Assembly (NCBI GenBank): GCA_036924285.1
Contig: JAYKYS010000010.1
Span: forward strand, 5,146,001-5,210,000
Reading direction: 5' to 3'
Source: Asterella californica
Lineage: Eukaryota > Streptophyta > Marchantiopsida > Marchantiales > Aytoniaceae
Length of the DNA: 64,000 bases
Shown: piece by piece, positions 34,166 through 43,439 of the stretch
Layout: each line of letters opens with the position of its first letter
Position numbering within the stretch: the stretch's first letter is position 1
Notes under the pieces: model-generated
Told to the model about the DNA's origin: nothing
Databases searched by the model: none
What the model saw: the letters and a program-made list of their open reading frames with translations, nothing else
Program-made: the position numbers and the translations under genes

Positions 34166-34697
34166 GGACCCTCCAGTCCTTCCACGTTTTGATTGATAAA
34201 TGTAGTATTTTCACGTGAGAATTAAATGAGATTGACCATCGCTTTCCGTGTCTGTGAAATTTCTCCTTGCCCGTTTATGTTATCCCAAGTATGTAATTAC
34301 GCGGTCTACAAAGCTCTCACCTAAACCTGAGAAATCTGTGAGACTCGCTTCTCTCTATTAGAGAGAAGTTAGAACCCTAAGCCTGCAGCTTCCGGCCGCA
34401 CTTAGAGTGCATAAGCACCCTAAACTGCGACGTGCAGTCGTATAAAATTTGATTGTGAATTTCGAACCTGAAACCTCTCTGTCCTACATGGACTCATCTG
34501 CCGATATGCTACTGCACCACCTTATAAAATATACCCCCAAGTCACTTTATAGCAGCTCTACAGCTCTACAGCCCTACAGCCTCTTTCACATTTCACTACA
34601 CCTGCCTGGTGTACGCTTGTTTAGGCAGCCACATTAACGTTCCAGCGTGCGAATACATAACTTTAATGTGTCAGAACGTGGAGGGACTGGAGGCTCC
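34166..34697. mobile_element. 532-bp non-autonomous DNA element, 8-bp TSD (hAT-like)
   Basis: The ends are GGACCCTCCAGTCCTTCCACGTT-type inverted repeats (about 21 of 23 bases match between the ends). The target duplication atcgcttc lies at 34158-34165 and 34698-34705. The left inverted-repeat arm (near 22506-22520) shows the unoccupied sequence. An 8-bp duplication fits hAT, though the terminal bases are not the classic CA.GG. No transposase inside. Confidence 0.85.
34450..34523 (-). pseudogene. tRNA-like / SINE-head-like segment
   Basis: The minus strand has TAGCATATCGGCAGATG (D-arm-like) and, about 45 nt on, CAGGTTCGAAATTC, a near-consensus B box. The acceptor and T stems do not close properly. 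It lies inside the 532-bp element and may be a trapped SINE head. Confidence 0.35.
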
Positions 34698-34964
34698 ATC
34701 GCTTCTCTTCTGTTAGCTGTTACGACGAGAGTTGAAGTCCACCTTATAGATATTTTCTGCAGTAATTGTCCTCCACATCGTTTACCTACGGTTCTTGATT
34801 TTACAGTAAGTACGCATCATTCATCGACATCTTCAATGTGCCACCAATGTACAAAAATAGGTAACTTTAGTCCATCTTCATTCTGCCAGTGTTATCTTTG
34901 CAGCGCTCACTTTTAAATCTCCCTTCTTCTCACATCTTTCATTCTGGCTGTTATTGTCTTTACA

Positions 34965-35240
34965 GTGCTGAGAGTTTTCGCGGTTGATTTTGAAATCCAT
35001 GTCTGACTTTCACGTTTCTCATATCGTCTAGTACTGTCTTTGCATCGCTACGAGTTTCGCGGTTAACTTTGAAATCTCTCTTTCATCCTCATAGTTCTCA
35101 TTTTGCTTGGTACTGTCCTTGCAGCGTTAAGAGTTTTCGTGGTTAATTTTGAGTGTTTTCGCGGTTAATTTTGAGATACCCTTCTGTCCTCTCGTTTCTG
35201 ATGCCTTTCGGTGTATCTTTTTTCAGTTAACTTTGAAACC
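34965..35240 (+). promoter_or_regulatory. Repeated TTTTCGCGGTTAA-type motifs upstream of the accessory gene
   Basis: The motif agttttcgcggttgatttt recurs as a degenerate tandem array at about 34972, 35050, 35129, 35152 and 35219, mostly with ~80-bp spacing, and ends ~140 bp before the ATG at 35383. It resembles an E2F-type TTTCGCG core. The array could be a promoter element or simply a decayed minisatellite. Confidence 0.4.
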
Positions 35241-35382
35241 GTCTTCTCTTCTCATGATCACATCTCTTTCCACTCAGCTTTTTCAACTATATCTAGAAGA
35301 AGTAGTGTCTTTTCATCTTATTCTGTCGACTTTACATTTCTTGAGTGTAGTGGTGGATAAGATCTTTGATTGTATATGCACG

Positions 35383-38300
35383 ATGAGCAGCAACAATTCC
35401 GCTGAGTGGACTTGTGAGGATGTAACATCACTGTTACATATTCATGCTGATTTCACTTCAGAAGAAGTGAAAGAGATGGAAGTCCAGGAAATCACTGGGA
35501 CTGTACTTGTAGAGCTGCGGAGGATTGACTATCAAAATATTTCAAGTGTACATACGGACGTGCCACGATTCTTGAGAGTAGAGTTAACGCATTGTTGAAA
35601 AACTCGATCAACAAATCCTTTTCAGCAGATGCTCGAGAAGAACTTCAAGTTCACAGAGAGAAATATCAGCCGATTCGGAAAACTCTCACATCCTCTTCTT
35701 AACTATCTACTGCTTCTCGTTCTCTTCCTAGAGGGACTTTACATCGAGTGTCGTCTCCATCCAGAGTGGTTAACCGTGACATATGTCAGTCTCCGATGGG
35801 TCAGTCCAGATCGAGAGATGTAATACAACCTTGTCACTTGGTTGAAGAGTCGTTAGACCAATGTGTGTCTGATCCAATAATTGTTGCCATGACCTTAGAA
35901 AGTTATCCATTGACTAAGTTGTTATATAAGCGCGTCTGGAGTCCAAAGCCGCCTGGTGTACCCAAGGCTGAGTGGGGTAGTGCGTATGTGTCAAAGTATC
36001 ATCCTCGAACTAAGCATGTTTACAATCGTAATATCAGACTGCTCAGAAGTGCATTCAGTGATAGATCCAATCCAGTAGTCGAACTTGCATTCAGTTCTAA
36101 CTTTCGTACAGACTCAAAAGCAGGAAAGGTCACGTTAGACTATATCACGCAAGTTTGTGAGTCATTGGAACCATTGGTTTTCCAAGTACAAGGGATCAGT
36201 GTCGTTGTCCATTGTCAGCCATATGATCTGTTGAAAGGTTGGTTCAAGGATCATAAAAAAACACGGTCGATATAACAAGAAGTCTCTTGATGCACAATGT
36301 CAGAAATTAGACTCGGAGAATGATATTTGTAATATCGATGATACACCAGATATTTCCAGTGACATATTTACTAACATTGCATTGGTAGAACTGAGAGGTG
36401 TTGTCGTGCAAGTTCCATGTGAATATATAGCTATCTTAAACAAAGAGTTGATGAAATGTATTTCATCTGACAGTGTACACAAATTGTGGCATGCTTTGCT
36501 CTCAACTTCTTACGCGTTCGGGAAAGGTAAAGCTATTAGTGTTATCCGAAGAACTCCATATCTAGTATTTAGCATCCAAGTTATGGAAATTTATCCAAAT
36601 CACGAGTCTAGATCTGGATATGACAGAAACAATACACCTTCTCAGTTATATGTTCCATGCGGAGAACAATGGAGACGAGATCATGCAAAATGATGTTCTA
36701 CTCTTTCTGCGGTATGACACTAAACAAGCCGATGTAGTTAGTTCTTCTCTTTTATGTTTTCATGATACTGTTTGTGTTTTCATGATACATACCGTGTCTT
36801 TGAAGTTAATGTTAGTACTTTACATGTTGCGATGGTTTGCACTAATTTTTGCTTCTGTTTCTAGGTGGTACTGATATTGAATTATTGTACAGGGTTATAT
36901 TATACAGTTTCCAACAATTTACTTAACGAATCCATTACAGTTGGTTACGACGACTATAGCATGGCCATCCAAGGATGAAGACTCTGATTCGGATGCTGAT
37001 ATCGGAAACATTGATAACTCCAACTCCAGCAAAGATCTCCGTTCGATCGGAGTTGATAACTCTAATGATGCAGACGAATTCTCCATGACTGCAGCTGATT
37101 ACAAGGTTCCACGAACACAGATGGTAGGTCTCCATAGTCTAATCCATGCAATATGAAAAGTTCATTTGATCATGAGTGGTTGTCATCAAGACCTGATACA
37201 AGTACTGACATTTGTCTTCAAAATAATAAGGTACCTGCTGCATCAACTATTCCGCCAGATCGTGTTGCTCTTCCGATTGTTGAAGTACGAGATCCTTGTA
37301 CTATTGCAATGTCCCGGAGCGCTAGTGATACAATGGTTGGTTTAGGGCCAAATGCCGAGGATAAAATACTTATCGTGCATGCAGATCTGCCATCCCCTTG
37401 GGTTCATCAATACAGGAATCTATAGTCACTTTCCATGATTCATCCTTGCACGCTACAAATCCTCTCCCTCCCTCCTCTATAGTTTCTTCTTCTCATTTAC
37501 AGTGCCTATGGTGAGCAAAACTGTAGATGAAAATTTATCAAGGTCAAGTTCATCAGGGAATACAGAGCTTCTGTCTCCGAAGTCTGATGACCATGAAGGA
37601 AATTCGAGCTCTGTGTTTCATTCTTCCTTTGTGTATGGGCACGAAAACTGTAAAGAGTTGACTCCAGAAAGTACATGTATACGTAGCATACACGCACCCT
37701 TGTTGCTTTCTTCGCCACGTTCTTCTCCAGACAGTGAAACTACTTTTGAGTCAGCTGACACTGATACTACCAGCAAGATAGCTCAAGGCAAAAGACCAAT
37801 CATGGATATCTATAACAAGACAGAGCCTTTTGTTAATGTTCAAGTGCCGGGTAGGACTGCATTGTCTACACTCTTGTTTAAGAGAAAAACACGTCACATT
37901 CCACAACCAGTGCGAAAGTTACAGTTGGATCCAGGAATGAATCAAAACAAGTCACAGTTCAACGATAGCTGGCCCAGTGGAGCACCTTTTAGGTATGTAC
38001 ACGTACTTTCAATTTTGTAAAAGCGAACATCCTTGTATTAGATATAGTAGATAGTTTTGTGCAAAATTGCATTTCAGATTCAATATTAATCAGGATTGCA
38101 TTGCAGAATTGTAACATCGGATGCACAATCATCGCCACTGTGATACGATCACGACCAATGTTACTAGAGAATTGTTAGTCAACTGTGATACGATCGCGAT
38201 CAATAGATTGTCAGATCTCTACTGTTTCGAGACCTAGCCGGCCTGTATTACAAGCGGTTGATCCAAACCTTCCTCCTTTTCAAGCGACCCAAGAGGTAAA

Positions 38301-38874
38301 CATTTTCTAAACCTCATGCATATCGATCTTTAGATCCGCTTTACAGACTACGTTACGAATTTAGGCAGTGCAGCTTGAGACTAGATATGTTTCCTTGAGT
38401 TCCTTGAGTATCAAGAAGCATCTTTTTATTCAAGTGAAGGTAATATCGAGTCTTCTTTTTTAGTTCTTAAATCTGTTTCTTCAATCTAGCTTGAATCTAG
38501 TTCTTAACATATTTTGTTTTCTCTAAACAGATAGTTGAAGACCCAGATCTGATCTTCAAATTATTCGACCGGGAAAGCAAGTTGACTATTGTGATGTTTG
38601 CAATGGGATTGAGTCGAAAATAGGATGTTTACAGCAATCTGAAAACGTTCATGGCTCAAGAAAACAATCAAGCTAATAAATTAATATCTAGCATCGATGG
38701 GAAACGAATGAAGAGACAACTTTTTGTTGGTCATTCTGCAGATTCTAACGAGATGTTACTTGATCGATTAGTTCTGTGGGCTTTAGATCATAAGATAGTT
38801 ATTGTCAACCCACCGTTACCTGTGAATGCTGTCATCCGACTGTGCAAACAGCATGTAAGTTTCAAATCTCAGTA
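35383..38874 (+). pseudogene. Decayed multi-exon CACTA accessory gene (TnpA-like position), SAM-like N-terminus
   Basis: Starts at ATG 35383 (MSSNNSAEWTCEDV). The first ~60 residues resemble a SAM domain (W-x3-DVTSLL, then VQEITGTVLVEL). Coding sense continues in blocks. These are 35570-35685 after a frame change, 35690-36275 (LTKLLYKRVWSPKPPGVP, VELAFSSNFRTDSKAGK, VVHCQPYDLLKGWF) and 36250-36720 after a second frame change at a run of A near 36256. Exon-like blocks with GT-AG signals follow: 36930-37123, 37153-37423, 37502-37990 and 38520-38855 (donor CAT/GTAAGT). An in-frame TAA lies near 35699. It occupies the position of the second gene of En/Spm, opposite in direction to the transposase. 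Which breaks are short introns and which are mutations cannot be settled by eye. No known family name assigned. Confidence 0.5.
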
Positions 38875-39199
38875 AAAATGATACTGTCTGTACAACAACC
38901 TGATCGTGTCTAACTGCTCTGAATGAAAATTCTTGGCAATTTAAAAGTACTGTTCAAGCTAGTGAATCTCAACCTCGAACGAAGCCATCTACACAAGACT
39001 CTCATTCTCAATCATGGTGCTCATATGTATATAATTACACAGTGCAAATGTTGTCTGAGAAATGTGAATCTCATCTCGATGCAGTTTCTTTACCAAGTGA
39101 GATTTTATGAATCCTGCATATATATATATATATGCATGTTACAATTAATGAAAACCAAGCACCAGCTTGAACTTGGAAAGCACTTCAGCTTCAAGACGT

Positions 39200-39500
39200 A
39201 AAATTGCACTTGGATACTATAGATGCTCTTTCGAATGATTGGAAGTGCCTATCTGTACGTCAAAAGGTGATAATGCTACAGGTGATCTGAGGGCAATTAT
39301 AAAATCACACTTGGATACTATAAGTGCTCTTTCGAACTATTGAAAGTGCCTATCTGTCAAAAGATGCTAATTATACTATAGGTGATCTTGAGGGCAATTC
39401 CAAAATCGCACTTCGATACTATAGGTGCTCTTTCGAACGATTGAAAATGCCTATATGTCAAGAAGGTGCTAATACTATAGGTGCTATTTCAATTGATTGA
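39200..39500 (+). repeat. Right subterminal repeats of the CACTA element
   Basis: Three units with a 101-bp period (39200, 39301, 39402), each aaaat.gcactt.gatactat, tgctctttcgaa, aagtgcctat and a GGTGATCT or GGTGCTA stretch. The left end has related GGTGCTA units at 16825-17093. Confidence 0.88.
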
Positions 39501-39721
39501 AAAAATGCCCATATGTGAGAAAGGTGCTAATTTTATGGAATTATACGTACGCATTTGGAAGGAGAAAACTCTGGTGCTATATTTTAAGGTGCAAGATTGT
39601 ACACTTAACAGAAACAAGGCAGCTGAGTGTATATCGGACATTGCGTCATTTGCACCTTCTCTCTCCTTCCTTAATTGTACCTCTGAGCAGCACTTGGGCA
39701 ACTTGAAAATGTCTTCTTGTG

Positions 39722-40036
39722 TAAGAAAAGCCAGTTATACTCGTCCTACTGACAAGAATCTTTAATACTCCCCGGAAATCGTTGACTACGTTAAAGAAAA
39801 TTTCTCTTTCCCGTGGATTGCTTCCGTTTCAGAAGAAACTCGGTCCATATATAAACATGGTGGCTCATTCCTATCATTAACACCATGATCGATGTTCAAA
39901 CTCAGTCCCTCGTGTATGGCTTCAATCTGCTGAGATGCGGCTGTTGAGCAGTACATACATGGGAAGATGACATAATCATGGAAGAAAAAGTCAAGGTATT
40001 CTTACGGTGTAAGTACCACGTCCCCTGTAGCCATAG
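39722..40036 (+). repeat. R1 repeat copy B, middle part
   Basis: Continues R1 directly after the CACTA target duplication and matches 8884-9183 in copy A. It carries a 17-bp insertion near 39958-39975 relative to copy A. Interrupted by Copia-3 at 40037. Confidence 0.9.
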
Positions 40037-40293
40037 TGTTAGAATACCATACAGTGTGAATATCCCTTTTGCAGTAATCAGTTCTGGCTATTAGATGGTG
40101 ATCTTTCATAAGGTCACCAAGGCCAAGACCCAAGGTATATTATTCAGGCCCAAGGCCATTGTACATTATTGCATATTCATTTACTTGGTTTTGCCTACAC
40201 TCTCTTGAGGAGCTCTCCGACACTCTCATACTGTCCTTATGCCGTGACTTAGAGTTTTACCTTAGCCTATTCTACTAGCAGTCCACACCAACA
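40037..40293 (+). repeat. Copia-3 5' LTR
   Basis: TGTTAGAATACC to ...CAACA, followed at once by the PBS TGGTATCAGAGC. Confidence 0.95.
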
Positions 40294-40477
40294 TGGTATC
40301 AGAGCTTTGCATTGTTGATGCACTAGCACAATAGCATAGGCACTAGGTAGGCCTTCGGTCCTTAGGTGAGAGCAGTTGGAGGACGCTTCAGCTGCTGCGA
40401 GAAGGACGCTTCACGCACCCATATTCTGTACCTTCGCTAACAGAATTTCACCGTTCCAGCGATCAATCTGATACAGA

Positions 40478-40936
40478 ATGTCTGCCCCCTTTGACACCAA
40501 AGGCTGGGCCAAGTTCGTCGGCACATATTTCACGCTCTGGAAGCACAAGACAACCTTGCGGCTTAGGGCCCATGGTGTTCTTGATATCATGAAAGGGAAC
40601 GTGCAGAGACCACGTGCCACGACACCCGGAGGTACTGCGGTACCCATCCCTCTCCCTGCTGCTAGATCCGGTAGCATCACAGATTGAGATCAGCGTGATG
40701 TTAACGCGCTCGCAGCGATCAACGAATGTTGCGAGAACAGTGTGGCAGGACATCTAATGTCTTGCACCACGTCGAACGATGCATGGTCTACCTTGACCAG
40801 ACACTTTGCAGGTCAAGACATGGTGACCAAGATGCACTTAAGAGAGAAGTTGCGGGTTTTAAAGATGAAACCCAACGAGACTGTCACCCAGCACGTAAAC
40901 AACTTCAAGTCTCTCATCCAGCAGATGACTTCAGCT
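40478..40936 (+). pseudogene. Copia-3 gag, truncated
   Basis: Begins MSAPFDTKGWAKFVGTYF, close to the N-terminus of Copia-1 gag. A TGA stop lies at 40687, after which the frame continues with NECCENSVAGHL and FAGQDMVTKMHLREKLR. Homology stops abruptly at SLIQQMTSA (40936), where the GC-rich palindrome begins. The zinc knuckle and the protease are missing. Confidence 0.9.
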
Positions 40937-41273
40937 GCCATGCGCGGATGGGGATGAGATCCCCATCCGCGCATGGCACGCATCCCGTAGCGTGCGGGAG
41001 ACGCACGCAACATATCCCCGCCACCGCGGGGATATGAAGACACCCTGCATCGGGGGTGCCGCCCCCTGACACTCGCATAGAGGAAAGAGATGTGCATGCG
41101 CATGTCTTATCCCCGCCGAGTGCCTTACTGCGCGGGGATATACAATATCTCCACACAGGGGATATTGCATCCTCGCGCGGCGGGACCGGCAGGCCAACTC
41201 CCACTGACCGCCCTGGTGGCAGTCCGTCCGGGGTCAATCCCGACGGCCGTCCGTCCGGGAACCAGGGGGACGG
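40937..41273. repeat. GC-rich palindromic block in Copia-3, left part
   Basis: Opens with a 41-bp palindrome (18-bp arms gccatgcgcggatgggga and complement, 5-nt centre) at 40937-40977. It continues with smaller palindromes such as atatccccgc/gcggggatat near 41010-41035. The style (GGGGATAT/ATATCCCC flanked by GC) matches the Copia-1 block. It was split by the solo LTR at 41274 and resumes at 43306. Confidence 0.85.
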
Positions 41274-41406
41274 TGTCGTAGCGAGAGCCTTTCCTTTGAG
41301 CAAGGGCGTACCTTCTGGCTGTGGCTAGTGATCAGTGCACAGCAGAGCGACTAGTATCTCGTAGATTTCTCTCTAACTTCCTCGATAACTAAACACTTTC
41401 TTTCTC

Positions 41407-41610
41407 TCAGTAAAGGGTCAAGATAACTACACGAAAACGTTGGATGATCATGGGCACGACAAACGGGATATGCGATGACATGATCTCTCGGTAGTATTCC
41501 TCTCCAAAGTTTCTCACTACTAGGGCTTCGTACATGGCTTTGGGTCGACAGATGTGTCTTATCTCGCACTGGGTGTTAAAGTTTACAGGAGGGAGCTGAT
41601 TTAGATCCAT
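41407..41610 (-). CDS. Short ORF c in the 2-kb LTR, unknown function
   Basis: 67 codons starting MDLNQLPPVNFN and ending RFRVVILTLY, in the sense orientation of the LTR. The other LTR copy encodes the same protein at 63600-63803 with only a few amino-acid changes, most of the sequence being conserved. Its ATG follows the stop of short ORF b by only a few bases. The pattern LPP-x-F...FG-x-x-[FY]...S-x-[VI]P aligns with ORF b, suggesting duplication. No known family recognised; chance conservation between two young LTRs cannot be excluded. Confidence 0.45.
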   Translation of the reverse strand: MDLNQLPPVNFNTQCEIRHICRPKAMYEALVVRNFGEEYYREIMSSHIPFVVPMIIQRFRVVILTLY

Positions 41611-41616
41611 CCTTCG

Positions 41617-41832
41617 TTAGATGAGGATAAAGACGGTGAGATCCCATTCTTGGCCGTAAGTGACAACAGGTAAGATCACAGGGACAGGCGAGAGCATGAC
41701 TTGCGCGGTAAAGTTATGCCCGAAGGATCCTATCAGAAACTGTTGAAAGTGAACTCGTTCCATATACATCAGTTTAATCGAGAAAGGGTTTCGAAAAGGG
41801 AATCTGGGCGGTAAGTAGAGTCCTTCGTCCAT
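41617..41832 (-). CDS. Short ORF b in the 2-kb LTR, unknown function
   Basis: 71 codons, MDEGLYLPPRFPF to WDLTVFILI, directly upstream of ORF c and alignable to it (LPP-x-F, SFGHNF, VMLSPVPVILPVV). In the second LTR copy (from 63383) the homologous frame has an in-frame stop and a 1-bp deletion, so it is intact only here. A further upstream frame (41836-42069) ends in DPMRLYQMFMDRYTFVVG, and its stop lies only 3 bp before the ATG of ORF b. Function unknown. Confidence 0.35.
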   Translation of the reverse strand: MDEGLYLPPRFPFRNPFSIKLMYMERVHFQQFLIGSFGHNFTAQVMLSPVPVILPVVTYGQEWDLTVFILI

Positions 41833-43305
41833 CTCTCACCACATGTGCACTCCAACTACAAAGGTATATCGATCCATAAACATCTGATACAATCTCATAG
41901 GATCACCACGATCTCTCCACGAACAATCTCTTGGATTTCTTAAGATCGAATCCCCCACACAAGTCACTCCCCTCTGCTTAAAGGTTTCGAACCCCCACAG
42001 AAGGATAGGTGCAAGTCCCCTAACAGAACAACCCCAGCCACACGGACCGATGAGGTGGCACACATGCACATCGCATGTTTGGTGCCGTCATACTCATCCA
42101 CGTGTAGGTCGTCGGGTTGAAAGGTTCTAATGCATGCACCGTAACGTGTTCTAATACAAGAGACTAGGCTAGATAGGAAGTCGACTTTACAGGTCAAGGA
42201 TCGCACTTTGCCACGTTGAGTGCGAACCTGACAACCACATGACGTGGTTACAACGTAGGTCGCTAAAGTCTCATCTACGCCTAGAATACACCCCAAAGCA
42301 ACACAAACGTCACACTGGACGCTTCTCTGCCAGCTGCCGTAACAAGACTCGAGACCTAGAGTAGATATCGTTGCCGATACAACGCGGCAGAGAAAACAGC
42401 GAACTTTCACACATGATAGATACAGATCTACAGTTCAGTCTCCTCTCAAACTTGCCACGTAGGTAGGATACTAAAATCTCTACTTACAGGTCAAATTTCA
42501 GGAAGATCTGACGGCTAGATCTCCTCCCACAATTAACACAAATCCACAGGAACTAACACGCACTTCCAATCTCAGATTCAGAACAGAAGCTTCTTCGACT
42601 AAATGAACCGTCCACTTCCACTCCAACTTCCTGTGCTATCAATTCAGAAGGTAAACTCACTACACAGGAAATTTGAGCCGATTTGACCGTTCTGATCGTC
42701 CTCCATAAATCTGCAAACTCGCTGCTTCAGATTGACAGCTTTCTGCACCCCGTCGCCTTCAAATCGCCATTGCGCTCAATCCGCACAACATCCGGTGGTG
42801 AAATTTGTGGTCAGAGCTTCAGCAGCTGACAGACTACAAGCCCATGAAATCTGGTCTCAATCTGACGGCTCAATCACTCAAACCCCTTAATCTTACAATC
42901 AGAAGAGAAACTCTTGTACTCTCATCACTCTATGAACTTCAAATCGCCATAACGTATGCCCTGGACCTCCAAATCGAGTGAAATTTGTGGTCAGATTGCT
43001 CCTCCCGTCGAGAGCTCTCCGCCCATGCCCTCTGATCTCCAAAATCCCTCGTCAAAGTGCCCCGAACCTCCCAGAGCGCACACTTAAGTAGAAGACAAGT
43101 TATCTTCACTTTTGGGTGGACCAATGGGAAGCTAAAGGACTCAACCTTGTCCTTTTCTGCCCCATGGAGACCCCCAGCAGATAATAGTGCATTCTAAGCT
43201 CATAAGAGCAATGTTTTAGATCCCATTACACCACAACTTCTACAATTATGTGCAAAACGCACTTATACGCGTAATTTACATACTAACTGGTCCCACAACA
43301 GGACA

Positions 43306-43370
43306 ACGGTCCCTCCAATAGGGACATAGTCCCCCAAGGTGGGACAGAGGGCCTTCTTGGCCCTCGTCCC
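43306..43370. repeat. GC-rich block in Copia-3, right part
   Basis: Continues the block after the solo LTR: ggtccctcc...gggacatagtccccc...ggtgggac. The Copia-3 pol sequence resumes within the next ~150 bp; the exact edge is not visible. Confidence 0.6.
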
Positions 43371-43439
43371 TACAGTCCTTCTTTTGCTTACATGGTCTCA
43401 TCTCGGATTCCCTTTGGCGAGCAGTTGGGTTCTTCTTTT

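Larger units (their letters stand above)
33045..34757. repeat. Right arm of the long inverted repeat (interrupted by an 8-bp-TSD element)
   Basis: Inverted complement of the left arm 22464-26965. It lacks the MULE and the tandem duplication but holds a 532-bp insertion at 34166-34697. The region 33500-33550 has short repeats of tttgtatagcaa. Confidence 0.8.
16713..39721. mobile_element. 23.0-kb CACTA (En/Spm-type) DNA transposon in R1 copy B
   Basis: The ends are CACAGGAAGACATTT (16713) and, on the other strand, CACAAGAAGACATTTTCAA (ending 39721). The 3-bp target duplication is taa (16710-16712, 39722-39724). Copy A (8880-8890) preserves the unoccupied site. Three features define the superfamily: the CAC-starting TIRs, the 3-bp duplication and subterminal repeats rich in GGTGCTA near both ends, together with the tnp2-type transposase inside. 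It is unusually large because it carries an inverted-repeat pair, a MULE, an 8-bp-TSD element and several arrays. The transposase and accessory gene both show frame breaks, so this copy is probably not autonomous now. Confidence 0.96.
41274..43305 (-). mobile_element. Solo LTR (~2.03 kb) nested in Copia-3
   Basis: Minus-strand copy of the same sequence as 61920-63936. Plus-strand ends are TGTCGTAGCG and ...CAACAGGACA, i.e. TG...CA in either direction. The flanks show the 4-bp duplication acgg (41270-41273, 43306-43309). No internal element sequence is present, so it is an LTR left after recombination. Its length suggests a Gypsy-type element, but no coding region is available here to confirm this. 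It carries short ORFs at 41407-41610 and 41617-41832. Confidence 0.88.
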
